64,000 nucleotides of DNA, from NCBI RefSeq assembly GCF_037327425.1, contig NZ_CP147846.1, positions 558,001-622,000 of the forward strand, read 5' to 3'. Every line of letters begins with the position of its first letter. Within the stretch, counting starts at the first letter, position 1. Below the pieces are notes generated by a model that worked only from the letters and a program-made list of their open reading frames with translations, made no database searches and was not told the DNA's origin. Source of the stretch: Rhodococcus sovatensis (GTDB lineage: Bacteria; Actinomycetota; Actinomycetes; Mycobacteriales; Mycobacteriaceae). Made by a program: the position numbers and the translations under genes. Shown here piece after piece: positions 26,176 through 34,145 of this stretch.

Positions 26176-27465
26176 TTATTCGCTCACCGTCGACGAAGCC
26201 GCACCGGTCGGTGAAGGAACCAGGACACCTTCTCGAAGGAGTCGGCGAACGAGGACGACGGCACTGTTCTGGTCCAGGCCAACCAGATCGCCTGTTCTGC
26301 AGGGCTTTCCAGAATGCAATTGCGTGACCGCATCAAGGGCCTCGATCGGGAGAGACACGGTCTTGCTTCGGAAGTCGAGGTGGACCCGGGACTCATCGCT
26401 GCTGATCCGCGCAATCAACCCTTGTCTCCAGACGACAGTGCTGTGCGAATCGAGGGAGGTCATGAACGAGATCGTGCGCAGCGGACTCACCGGTTCCGGA
26501 CGGGTGATGTCAGCGAGTCGACGGCCCAGTCGGCGGGCGATCTGGCGGCGGGCCTCCGGGGATGCTCGGATGTCGTCGAGAGTGGCCGCGATGTCGTCGA
26601 GTACGTGATCCACGTACGGCAGTACCGCGTCGGAATCGGTCAGATCGAGCCCTGCGGGCAACGGTTCCCGAAGCTGTGGGTCGTCTTGCAGCACGCCGAA
26701 CAACTGGTTGGCGACGTCGTAGTGATTGAACGACGCGACTCCGATGGTGAGGTGAATTGTTGTCTCGCCCAGGGCCTCTGCTGAATGTATCCAACCACGG
26801 GGGAGATACAGCGCGTCGCCGGGCTCCAGCACAGTGTCGACTAGAGGCAACTCGCGCGCACGGTTCTCGACTGCGTCCCGCCGGTCCGACCAGGGCTGGT
26901 TCGACAGCGGGTGAGTATGCACCGGTGGGTGCAGGACCCATCGCTTCGCTCCGCCGATCTGCAGCACGAACACGTCGTGAACGTCGTAGTGCGGCGCAAA
27001 ACCGGTGGAGGAGGCAGGCGTGATGTAGGCGTTGACCTGTGCAGGATGGCCGATGTCATCGACGAGGTCACGAACGAAGTCGATCAGCGGGGGCCACAGG
27101 CGGTGCAGACCCTGAAGGACGAGTGTGTGGCCACCGGCAAATGCCGACAGCACGGCTGCCGAGTCCAACTGGTCGGCCATCTCGGCGCCGAAACCGCCCG
27201 AGGACGTGAACTCCGACTTGTCGAGTAGGGAACCGTCTTTCGCCATCCGAGCGAACGGTGTTCGGACTCCGCGGTGCGAAACCAGTTCGTCGACCGAGGC
27301 GGAGGACATCAGGTCCTCGAACGAGCCAGGAAGGTCGCGCGCCCGAGACAGTAGCGGCTTTCGGCCCCAGTAGTCGTCGACGAAGGCACGCTCGTCGACG
27401 GAGATCAGACGACCGAGCGCGGACCGGTTTCCCGGTCCGCGCTGGTCAGGGCGATAGGCGCTCAA
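26176..27465 (-). CDS. JmjC/cupin-4 2-oxoglutarate oxygenase
   Basis: A 429-residue protein of the ribosomal-oxygenase-like (NO66/MINA/YcfD) group. Fe(II) ligands are visible as His159 and Asp161 in APHYDVHDVFVLQ and His227 in LPRGWIHSAE. GGAKRWVLHPP follows the HxD motif as in NO66-type enzymes. The C-terminal third is a winged-helix-like dimerisation/recognition region. TTG 27465 overlaps the stop of the repeat peptide gene as TTGA, so the two are translationally coupled. The family hydroxylates His, Arg, Asn or Asp side chains. Here the coupled peptide is the likeliest substrate (inference). It is cytoplasmic. Confidence 0.85.
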   Translation of the reverse strand: MSAYRPDQRGPGNRSALGRLISVDERAFVDDYWGRKPLLSRARDLPGSFEDLMSSASVDELVSHRGVRTPFARMAKDGSLLDKSEFTSSGGFGAEMADQLDSAAVLSAFAGGHTLVLQGLHRLWPPLIDFVRDLVDDIGHPAQVNAYITPASSTGFAPHYDVHDVFVLQIGGAKRWVLHPPVHTHPLSNQPWSDRRDAVENRARELPLVDTVLEPGDALYLPRGWIHSAEALGETTIHLTIGVASFNHYDVANQLFGVLQDDPQLREPLPAGLDLTDSDAVLPYVDHVLDDIAATLDDIRASPEARRQIARRLGRRLADITRPEPVSPLRTISFMTSLDSHSTVVWRQGLIARISSDESRVHLDFRSKTVSLPIEALDAVTQLHSGKPCRTGDLVGLDQNSAVVLVRRLLREGVLVPSPTGAASSTVSE

Positions 27466-27644
27466 GCCGTGCCGTCCGCACCGCCGTCGTGGCCGTTGGG
27501 GTTCGAGCCGCCGTCGGCTGGGCCTTCGCCGGGTCCGGCAGGGCCGTCGGCTCCGCCGTCGTGGCCGTTGGGGTTCGAGCCGCCGTCAGCTGGGCCTTCG
27601 CCGCTGGATCCACTCGTGGTGATGTCGTCGTCGTTGATGCTCAT
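27462..27644 (-). CDS. 60-residue peptide with duplicated core, candidate RiPP precursor
   Basis: The start at 27644 (MSINDDDITTSG) has AAAGG 7 nt upstream. After a short acidic, Ser/Thr-rich leader, the unit GEGPADGGSNPNGHDGGADG occurs twice, joined by PAGP, and the peptide ends in TA. It has no Cys, Lys or Arg, no signal peptide, and is rich in Gly, Asp, Asn and one His per unit. The DNA repeat period is 72 bp. Its stop overlaps the JmjC oxygenase start. I recognise no family. A ribosomally made peptide hydroxylated at Asp/Asn/His, or a metal-binding peptide, is conceivable. Confidence 0.65.
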   Translation of the reverse strand: MSINDDDITTSGSSGEGPADGGSNPNGHDGGADGPAGPGEGPADGGSNPNGHDGGADGTA

Positions 27645-27782
27645 CGAATGCCTTTCGGTCGACGTGTTGGCGGTAAGAGTGGGGCTGCCACCCTCACGCC
27701 GTGGATTGACGATTCGGCGAGCTTTCAAACAACGAGTTTTCCGGGGGTCTGGTTCTACTGGTGCACCGGTATGGGGTCACCT

Positions 27783-28619
27783 TCAGAACGCGGCGATACC
27801 CGCGAACACTGCGAGCCCGATCAATACCGCTCCTGTCAGCGCCTGGACACGACGGTCGACGACGCACATCAGCGACAGGAATCCCGGCATCGACCCGCCG
27901 CGGCGGGTGTGGACGATGGCGAGGACGCTGGGCATGCAGCGTCCGAGCGATACGGTGACGAACAGAGCAGCACCCAATGCGGGCGAGCCCGCGGCGGCCA
28001 CACCGAGCGCCATCAGGTAATACGCGCTCGAGCGGATGTAGATGAGGAAGCCAGGTCCGATGATGGCACCGAACAGCGCCGAGACCTTCCACGGCTCCAT
28101 GCTCCGTCGTAGGTGGCGAGGCAACTGCTGACGCCGCATCGGCGTCGGCATGGTCACCAGCCCGAGCTCGTGCAGGCCGTAGGCCAACGCGAGTACCGCC
28201 CACACACCGAGCAGTACCGCAACGGGGACTGCGCCGAGTACGACGCCACCGAGCGCGCCGAGTGCAGCACCTGTCACCGACCCAGTGGCGAGGGAGCCGA
28301 GTGCGTGCCACCCGAGTCGACGGAGCGGCGTCGACGATCCCGCGCGATCCGGTTGCTTGGGTGCCACGACGACGCCCGCCACGGACATCCCGCACGTCGA
28401 CCAGTTGGCCGCCAGCGCGGTGACGGTTCCCGCGGCGACGACGGCTCCCGTGAGCCCGGATGCGGCGGTCGGTGCGAAGGCCAGTGCTGCGATCGCCCCG
28501 ATCCCAGCGGCACCGGCGATCAGGCTCGACCGCGTCCCGAGCCCGATCGAACTCCGAAGTGTCGGCCGGATCTGTGGCATATCCTGTTGGAGCGCAGTGT
28601 GATCGATCATTGTAGTCAT
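27783..28619 (-). CDS. Polytopic membrane protein of the Mau-like cluster
   Basis: A 278-residue protein with about 6-7 membrane segments (roughly residues 32-50, 55-75, 108-128, 130-150, 178-197, 202-225 and 260-277). Cysteines 76 (NWSTCGMS), 228 (LGRCMPS) and 252 (LSLMC) lie in or next to membrane segments. Its size and setting resemble MauF, a membrane protein required for methylamine dehydrogenase biogenesis in proteobacteria, but I cannot align it by eye. It could pass reducing equivalents to MauD or be a transporter. It is 28 bp after the first cupredoxin gene, and 138 noncoding bp separate it from the repeat peptide. Confidence 0.6.
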   Translation of the reverse strand: MTTMIDHTALQQDMPQIRPTLRSSIGLGTRSSLIAGAAGIGAIAALAFAPTAASGLTGAVVAAGTVTALAANWSTCGMSVAGVVVAPKQPDRAGSSTPLRRLGWHALGSLATGSVTGAALGALGGVVLGAVPVAVLLGVWAVLALAYGLHELGLVTMPTPMRRQQLPRHLRRSMEPWKVSALFGAIIGPGFLIYIRSSAYYLMALGVAAAGSPALGAALFVTVSLGRCMPSVLAIVHTRRGGSMPGFLSLMCVVDRRVQALTGAVLIGLAVFAGIAAF

Positions 28620-28647
28620 CTAATACCTCCTCGGTGTGGCGTCCACG

Positions 28648-28956
28648 TCAGGAGACGTGGATCGTTCCGGACATGTACGGGTGAATCGAGCAGTGGTACT
28701 CCACGTCACCAGGCGTGTCGAACGTGAATCGAAACGTGCTGTCTCCGTTGACACCACTGTCGAACACGCCGTCCGCGTGCACCTCGTGGAGGAGACCTTC
28801 GTCGTCGAACTGCCATTCGACGGTGCCCCCGAGAGGAATACTGACCTCCTGAGGATCGAAACGGACGTTGCTGATGTGCACTGTCGCGTCGACATCGGGT
28901 TCGGACGCGCACCCGGTTGCAAGCAGTAGCACCGACGCCAGAAGGGCAGTTCTCAC
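28648..28956 (-). CDS. Amicyanin/plastocyanin-like cupredoxin lipoprotein
   Basis: A 102-residue type-1 copper protein. The signal has a lipobox (LATGC, Cys16). Copper ligands are His57 (LLHEVHADG), and Cys89, His92 and Met95 in YHCSIHPYM, the same C-x2-H-x2-M loop as amicyanin. GTG 28956 overlaps the stop of the second cupredoxin gene as GTGA. Amicyanin is the natural electron acceptor of methylamine dehydrogenase, whose subunits are encoded upstream, so an electron-carrier role is likely. Confidence 0.9.
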   Translation of the reverse strand: MRTALLASVLLLATGCASEPDVDATVHISNVRFDPQEVSIPLGGTVEWQFDDEGLLHEVHADGVFDSGVNGDSTFRFTFDTPGDVEYHCSIHPYMSGTIHVS

Positions 28957-29291
28957 TCCTCGACGACGACCGTGCCGAGCATCATCGGGTGCGGAGTGCA
29001 GTGATAGTCGAATGTGCCTGCCTCCTCGAAGGTGTAGGAGTAGCTGCCCTCGGTCAGCAGCTCACTCTTGAACGTTTCGTCGCTGGATTCGACGACGTCG
29101 TGCGGAAGACCGTTGTCGTCGAAGATCCACTCGACGGTCTGGCCCTTCTGGATGGTCACCGACGCCGGGCTGTAGCTCATGTTCTCGACGCGGACGGTGA
29201 CAGTAGGCATGTCGCTGCCGGAGTCGCTGCTGCACGCGGCGAAACCGAACAGCGACGCCAGTGCGAGTGCCAGAATCAGGATCTTTCTCAT
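28953..29291 (-). CDS. Second amicyanin-like cupredoxin lipoprotein
   Basis: A 112-residue paralogue of the product of 28648-28956. Lipobox Cys20 (FGFAAC), copper ligands His64 (GLPHDVV) and Cys98, His101 and Met104 in YHCTPHPMM, which is close to the amicyanin loop C-T-P-H-P-F-M. Both proteins are membrane-anchored, unlike soluble amicyanin. It lies 10 bp after the multicopper oxidase. Two carriers in tandem may connect the dehydrogenase to the oxidase or to different acceptors. Confidence 0.9.
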   Translation of the reverse strand: MRKILILALALASLFGFAACSSDSGSDMPTVTVRVENMSYSPASVTIQKGQTVEWIFDDNGLPHDVVESSDETFKSELLTEGSYSYTFEEAGTFDYHCTPHPMMLGTVVVEE

Positions 29292-29301
29292 GGGTTACCT
29301 C

Positions 29302-30891
29302 TCATCGGACGTACATCAAGTTGGCCGTCATTCCGGCTTCGAAGTGATAGGCGTTGTGGCAGTGGAACATCCACTCACCGGGATTGTCCGCGTCGAATTC
29401 GATCGCCAACGACGTCCCGGGTAGGACGTTGACGGTGTCGCGACGCAGTCCGCCGTACTCGGGTACCGCGAACGTGTGGCCGTGAGTGTGCATCGGATGC
29501 CACATCGTGGACGTGTTGTTCATCGTGATCCGGACGCGTTCACCCTGCTTCACGACGAGCTTGCCTGCGTCTGCACCGGCCATCGCCCACACGTATCGGT
29601 CGCCGGCCTGAAGGAGGTCGACCGAGTAATCGCGGTCGGGTGTCCTGGTATCGAGCTTCGTCTTCTCGGCAGGCCGCAGAGAGCTCTCGAGAACCAGCTC
29701 GCGATCGAGTTCGGGGATCGAACCACCGACGTCGGGATCGCGCAGGGGAGCGGCGTCCGTGCTTCGCAGGACGGTCGAGGCGTACCCGGGGCGACCTTCC
29801 ACCGCAGCGACCATCGGCCACGCTCCCGACACCACCGTCACGAGAACGTCATAGCGCTGGGCCATCCCGATGAGAACGGCATCGGTGTCGACGGGTTCGA
29901 CGTCGTAACCGTCGACTGCGACGATGGTCAGTCGGTGGCCGGCGATTGCGAATCGGTACGGAGTCTCCGCTCCGGCATTGACGATTCGAAGGCGCAGACG
30001 AGAGCCGGGGGCGGCCTCCACGACAGCCGGGTCGTTCGGTGGCCGACCGTTGATCAGATGCAGCGGATACGCAATGTGCTGCGTCATTCCGCCGAGAACG
30101 TCCGAGTCACCGTGCCCGGCCGACGTCAGAGACGCAGCCACGGTCGCTTCGTCGGCCCCCACTGGCACCGGTGCTCCAGCGCCGCCGTGTCCTGCATGTC
30201 CTCCGCCGTGTAGGTCGGGATTGAGTGCCGCCATCACGGCGTCGGGGGTTGTTCCCAGACCGTCGACCCAATCGTCGAGCACGATGACCGCGTCGGCGTC
30301 GGCGTCGGTCGAGTCGCTCGGATCCTCGACGATCAGGGCCCCGAACAGGCCGCGATCGGCTTGAAGCCCGGAATGCGAGTGATACCAGTAGGTTCCAGGG
30401 TCCGACGCGACGAACGAGTACTCGAACGCGGCACCCGGAGCGATTGCCTCCTGGGTCACCGGAGGTACGCCGTCCATGTCGTTGCGGATGCGAATGCCGT
30501 GCCAGTGGATGCTGGTGTCACTCGCCAGTGCGTTGGTCACCGACGCGCGCAACGTGTCTCCGGCCGAGAGCCTCAGTTCCGGCGCCACGGCCCCGGTCCC
30601 GTAGGTCCAGGTGTTCACGAGTCGACCACCCAGGTCGACAGCAGCGAATCCCGCCGCGAGCGCATAATCGGCCGTTCGGCCGGACGAAGCGCGCGCAGCT
30701 TCGGCTGCGGCTACCTCGGGATCGGTGGCCTTGACGTAGTCGAGCTTGCCGGCGGAACCGGATGCAGCACCTGTGGAGGTACTGCATCCGGTCACACCGA
30801 GGGCGCCGATTCCTGCCAGGCCGACGCCTGCTGTCGCAAGAGACAGGAAACGGCGTCGGCCGAGCATCAACCGGGGGTCCGGTCGAGTCAC
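29302..30891 (-). CDS. TAT-exported multicopper oxidase, lipoprotein
   Basis: A 529-residue three-cupredoxin-domain enzyme. The N-terminus combines a twin-arginine motif (GRRRFLSLA) with a lipobox (LGVTGC, Cys36). All four copper-binding segments are present: HWHGIRIRNDMDG, YWYHSHSG, WHPMHTHGHTF, and WMFHCHNAYHFEAGM containing the T1 Cys and the axial Met. Multicopper oxidases reduce O2 to water with four electrons. GTG 30891 overlaps the heavy-chain stop (GTGA). In this cluster it could be the terminal oxidase for the cupredoxins or help mature the TTQ cofactor. Laccase- or CueO-like copper detoxification is an alternative. Confidence 0.92.
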   Translation of the reverse strand: MTRPDPRLMLGRRRFLSLATAGVGLAGIGALGVTGCSTSTGAASGSAGKLDYVKATDPEVAAAEAARASSGRTADYALAAGFAAVDLGGRLVNTWTYGTGAVAPELRLSAGDTLRASVTNALASDTSIHWHGIRIRNDMDGVPPVTQEAIAPGAAFEYSFVASDPGTYWYHSHSGLQADRGLFGALIVEDPSDSTDADADAVIVLDDWVDGLGTTPDAVMAALNPDLHGGGHAGHGGAGAPVPVGADEATVAASLTSAGHGDSDVLGGMTQHIAYPLHLINGRPPNDPAVVEAAPGSRLRLRIVNAGAETPYRFAIAGHRLTIVAVDGYDVEPVDTDAVLIGMAQRYDVLVTVVSGAWPMVAAVEGRPGYASTVLRSTDAAPLRDPDVGGSIPELDRELVLESSLRPAEKTKLDTRTPDRDYSVDLLQAGDRYVWAMAGADAGKLVVKQGERVRITMNNTSTMWHPMHTHGHTFAVPEYGGLRRDTVNVLPGTSLAIEFDADNPGEWMFHCHNAYHFEAGMTANLMYVR

Positions 30892-32201
30892 TCCATCACC
30901 TCGGGCGTGATCAGACCGGTGATCGGATTGACCGCACCGGCGATGTCCACCGAGCTCACCTGAGCACCGGTCGCGGCGTCGAATCCGACCAGCTTCTGCG
31001 GTGATTCACCGTCCACCTCGGCTCCGTCGCCGAGTACGTAGAACGTCGTGCCGTCGACGCTGTATGCCATCGACGAGAAGCTCTCGATGCCGATATCCGC
31101 GAGCGTCAAGGTACGAATCGGTGCGAGATTCGCGGCGTCGAACACGACGATCTTGGCCACCGAGCCGCCGCGCGCGGAGTCGGGGTGGACGATGGTGTCC
31201 GTGTAGGTGACTGCGAGTCGGGTCGCGTCGGCGTTGATGACATTCTCCGAGAAGCGGCCCGACGGGTCCCCTGCATTGCCGATCGGTGCCACCGTCTCGG
31301 TGGGGAGACCGACCGAGAAGTCGAACACGAACACGTCGCCGTTTTCACTGACGAGAAGAGCCTTCTTGGCCTCCTCGGCGAACGTGGTCTTGCGGGCGCT
31401 GACGAAATCTTCCGGCAGTACCTTCTCGCGTCCGACCTCGGTTGGAACTCCATCCTCACCGATGGTGACGTGCAGCAGTTCTCGGGTGTCCTCGCAGACG
31501 CTGTACAGATCATAGCCCACCAACCAGGTGAACGGTCCACATCCGACTATTCGTATCGCGCCGGATTCCTTGCCTGCCTCGAGGTCGACGACACGAATTC
31601 CGTAGAGTCCGTCGTCCCAGCTGACGAAGTACTTGCCGTCGGATGTCACGGCGTTCGAGCCTTCACGAGAGTGCACTCGTGCGACGTCGGGCAGCACGGC
31701 TTCCTTGGGTTCGAGCAAGTTGCCCGAGTATGTGCTGACAACGAAGTCCGCTGCCCCACGTGAGCCTCGTGGGCGCCACACCTCGGCGGCGACGATCGCA
31801 GGATCGCTTGCGGTTTCGCCGACGAAACCGTGGACGACGGGATCCCAGATTCCGGGCCCGACGGTGATGCGTGTCGTGACTTCGCCGGTTGCGGGATCGA
31901 GCGCGTTGACGGTCATTTCGAGTTTGCCGAAACCACCTTCGATCCCGAGGATCTGGTCGGCACCGATCGGGGTGATCTCGCCGACGTGCAGCGGCTCGGG
32001 AATCTCGCCGGTGATCTCCTGATCCTCTTCGCCGAGGCCGATTCCTTCACCAGGAGCCGTGAATTCGACGCTCGGATACGTTACTTCGGTGGACGACGCA
32101 GAATCCTCGGCGTCGTCACTCGACGAGCTGCACGAGGTGACGGCCAGAAGCGCGGCCAGTGGGGCGACGGCGATCGCTGCCCTGCGACGGTGTCGTGTCA
32201 C
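30888..32201 (-). CDS. mauB: Methylamine/amine dehydrogenase heavy-chain-like lipoprotein
   Basis: GTG 32201 overlaps the light-chain stop (GTGA). The 437-residue product starts with a lipobox signal (LAVTSC, Cys24) instead of the usual cleavable signal of MauB. The mature part is a beta-propeller with repeating strands such as AKIVVFDAANLAPIRTLTLA, SSMAYSVDGTTFYVLGDG and QKLVGFDAATG, which fit the seven-bladed heavy chain that cradles the TTQ subunit. Identification relies mainly on the adjacent light chain. Lipid anchoring suits a Gram-positive-type envelope. Confidence 0.8.
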   Translation of the reverse strand: MTRHRRRAAIAVAPLAALLAVTSCSSSSDDAEDSASSTEVTYPSVEFTAPGEGIGLGEEDQEITGEIPEPLHVGEITPIGADQILGIEGGFGKLEMTVNALDPATGEVTTRITVGPGIWDPVVHGFVGETASDPAIVAAEVWRPRGSRGAADFVVSTYSGNLLEPKEAVLPDVARVHSREGSNAVTSDGKYFVSWDDGLYGIRVVDLEAGKESGAIRIVGCGPFTWLVGYDLYSVCEDTRELLHVTIGEDGVPTEVGREKVLPEDFVSARKTTFAEEAKKALLVSENGDVFVFDFSVGLPTETVAPIGNAGDPSGRFSENVINADATRLAVTYTDTIVHPDSARGGSVAKIVVFDAANLAPIRTLTLADIGIESFSSMAYSVDGTTFYVLGDGAEVDGESPQKLVGFDAATGAQVSSVDIAGAVNPITGLITPEVME

Positions 32202-32887
32202 GAGCCGGCACCTACCTTCGGGCGTGCCGCAGGTCGAGCCTGGCAGTCCGCGCCGACGATCGGCGCCATGGTGCACGTATATGCCTGGGACTCGTCCGAG
32301 ACGCACCAGATGATCTCCTGGTCGTAGCTTCCGCTCACCGGGTTGTACATCGACGCTTGCATGTCAGGCTCGCCGCAGAAGGCGTTGGAGCAGCTGGGTG
32401 CACCGCAGCAGTCGTAGTAGGCGATGAGGTAGGTCTTGCCATCGGCAGGATTGGTGCAACAACCGACCCAGAACTCGGCGCCGGGCTTGGAACCCGGTGC
32501 GCACGTGGTGAGGCCGCCGCCTTCGCATGCAGCGCAGGAGGTGCCGTCCATCGAGCACCAACGCCAGTAGTCGCACTCGGCGGGGTTGCTGCCGTCGTAC
32601 TCGGGAACCTGAGGTTCGGGTGTCGGGGAAGACGGGGTTTCCTGCGCGTAGGCGCGCGATACGGGTAGTGAACTGACAATCGCCACTCCCGATGCGCCGA
32701 GGGTCCAGCGTCCGATTCGCGAGATCATCGACCGGCGCGAAACACGCTCGGACAGTTTGCGTCCCGATCGGCTTGCGAAGCTCCCTCCTCGGCCGGCCAT
32801 CCATTCTGCCTGTTCGGCGACAGTGTTCTCGTCGACTGGGTAGCGCTGTTCGGTGGAACCGGCGTGGTCGTGGTCGTGATGGTCCAT
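32198..32887 (-). CDS. mauA: Methylamine dehydrogenase light chain (TTQ subunit)
   Basis: A 229-residue precursor: a His-rich start, a long twin-arginine leader (VSRRSMISRIGRW ending SRAYAQE) and a mature part with the dense cysteine pattern of MADH light chains. CDYWRWCSMDG, EFWVGCCTNP, YLIAYYDCCG and EIIWCVSDES align directly with Paracoccus MauA. Trp140 and Trp194 are at the two TTQ-forming positions and Asp159 at the catalytic base. The cofactor deaminates primary amines to aldehyde plus ammonia. Downstream heavy chain and upstream MauD/MauE are in one operon, but no mauG is in the window. Confidence 0.93.
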   Translation of the reverse strand: MDHHDHDHAGSTEQRYPVDENTVAEQAEWMAGRGGSFASRSGRKLSERVSRRSMISRIGRWTLGASGVAIVSSLPVSRAYAQETPSSPTPEPQVPEYDGSNPAECDYWRWCSMDGTSCAACEGGGLTTCAPGSKPGAEFWVGCCTNPADGKTYLIAYYDCCGAPSCSNAFCGEPDMQASMYNPVSGSYDQEIIWCVSDESQAYTCTMAPIVGADCQARPAARPKVGAGS

Positions 32888-32921
32888 GTGCTCTCCGTTC
32901 TTGAAAAGGGGGGTCGAAAAA

Positions 32922-33533
32922 CTATGCGACGACGCGATTCTTGGTCGCCTGGGTGTGGAGATGCTGGAGCGAGGGAGTGCCTGATTCCAACGCGTTGAGA
33001 AGGCTTTCGACCTGTGCCATGTGGTTGCACAACCCCTTGGCCTTGATCTTCCCGTGCTCGTCGAGCATCACTCCGAACGGAGTCGTGCCGACCTGGTAGG
33101 CGATTCCGACGTCACGTCCGTCCACGTAGCTCATTTCACCGCCGATGCCCGCGCCTGCAAGGAATTCGGTGTGTTCTTCCGGAGTGCCGTCGGAGATCAT
33201 GACGATGTCGACATCGCTCTCGCCCTTGGCCATCGACTTCATGCCGGGTAGCAAGGACTTGCACGTCGAACACCCTGGGGCAGTGAACAGTAGAAGCTGC
33301 GGGCGTTCGCGATGGCCTGCGACGCTGACGGTACGTCCGAGGTGGTCGGTGAGGCCATGGAACGTCGGTCCGACCTGTTCGATCTTCGGTCCGGTGTCCA
33401 TCATGCGTGCGCCGAGGGGCCCGAGACGTACTTGTACACGCCCGATTTCGCGTGCAAGTCCCAGGATCATCAGAAGAAGTCCGACGACGGCTGCTGCCAG
33501 GAGAACGACCATGGTCGTGAGAAAGACGGTCAT
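32922..33533 (-). CDS. mauD: MauD-like membrane-anchored thioredoxin protein
   Basis: A 203-residue protein: one N-terminal membrane helix (residues 3-27), then a thioredoxin-fold domain with the redox motif GCSTCK (Cys88/Cys91), a cis-Pro loop TTPFGVML and MISDGTPEEHTEF. MauD is needed for disulfide formation in the light chain, which has six disulfides in known enzymes. It lies 34 bp upstream of mauA and 30 bp downstream of mauE. Confidence 0.9.
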   Translation of the reverse strand: MTVFLTTMVVLLAAAVVGLLLMILGLAREIGRVQVRLGPLGARMMDTGPKIEQVGPTFHGLTDHLGRTVSVAGHRERPQLLLFTAPGCSTCKSLLPGMKSMAKGESDVDIVMISDGTPEEHTEFLAGAGIGGEMSYVDGRDVGIAYQVGTTPFGVMLDEHGKIKAKGLCNHMAQVESLLNALESGTPSLQHLHTQATKNRVVA

Positions 33534-33563
33534 GACGAGTGAACCTTTCGGGAGATATCGGTG

Positions 33564-34145
33564 TCAGTAGCGGCTGATGGACGAGACAGCACGCATCTCG
33601 ATGGCGGCGTTGGTCAGGTAGTCGTCGATCGGGCGTCGGCCGAAGGACATGAACGAACGAACGTAGAGTCCGACGCACACCACGGTTACCGCGAACATGC
33701 CGATCCCGGCGCCCGCCACGCGGTCGAGGGCTGTCATGTCCGGCGAGAGCATCGTCGCGGCGCTCGCCAGTGCGAATGCCGACGCGCGGGCGGAGTGCCA
33801 CCACCCGATGTGCTCGATCTCGTCGGCGCCCCCACCGAAGGCGAAGCACCCGCAGTCGAGTTTTCGACGCCCACGAATCAGGTTGACGGACAGGCCGAGA
33901 AAGAAGACGCCGAACAACGCTGCAGCGAGCGATCCCGAGATGCTCGGAGCTGTTCCGGTGATGAGGGCGATCCCGAGAACGATCTCGATCCACGGAAGGA
34001 CTGATCCGACGACCACGGCCGCACCGTCGGGAAGCATCTTGTATCCGCGTACGACGCGGATCATGCGTTCGCGGTCGCGTACCTTCGGCACTCCGGCCAC
34101 CAACAGCACCGCACCGACAAGACTCGAAAGAGCTGCCCAGAGCAT
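33564..34145 (-). CDS. mauE: MauE-like membrane protein
   Basis: ATG 34145 (MLWAALSSLVGAV) is preferred to 34223 because it begins the first helix, has GGTGAGG upstream and gives 193 residues, the usual MauE size. Four to five membrane helices are seen, with KLDCGCFAFGG in the loop after helix 3, carrying the conserved cysteine pair of the DoxX/MauE group. MauE works with MauD in oxidative folding of the TTQ subunit. It is the first gene of the ten-gene cluster. Confidence 0.88.
   Translation of the reverse strand: MLWAALSSLVGAVLLVAGVPKVRDRERMIRVVRGYKMLPDGAAVVVGSVLPWIEIVLGIALITGTAPSISGSLAAALFGVFFLGLSVNLIRGRRKLDCGCFAFGGGADEIEHIGWWHSARASAFALASAATMLSPDMTALDRVAGAGIGMFAVTVVCVGLYVRSFMSFGRRPIDDYLTNAAIEMRAVSSISRY

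Noticed and set aside
27462..27620. Direct repeats considered as a CRISPR or minisatellite
   Set aside because: Only two units of 72-bp period, in frame within a coding sequence with a ribosome-binding site and a coupled downstream gene, and no spacers.
32198..32887. Aromatic amine dehydrogenase light chain instead of methylamine type
   Set aside because: The accompanying MauE/MauD and the amicyanin-like cupredoxins favour the methylamine type, but substrate specificity cannot be decided from the sequence, so the name should be read as a family label.
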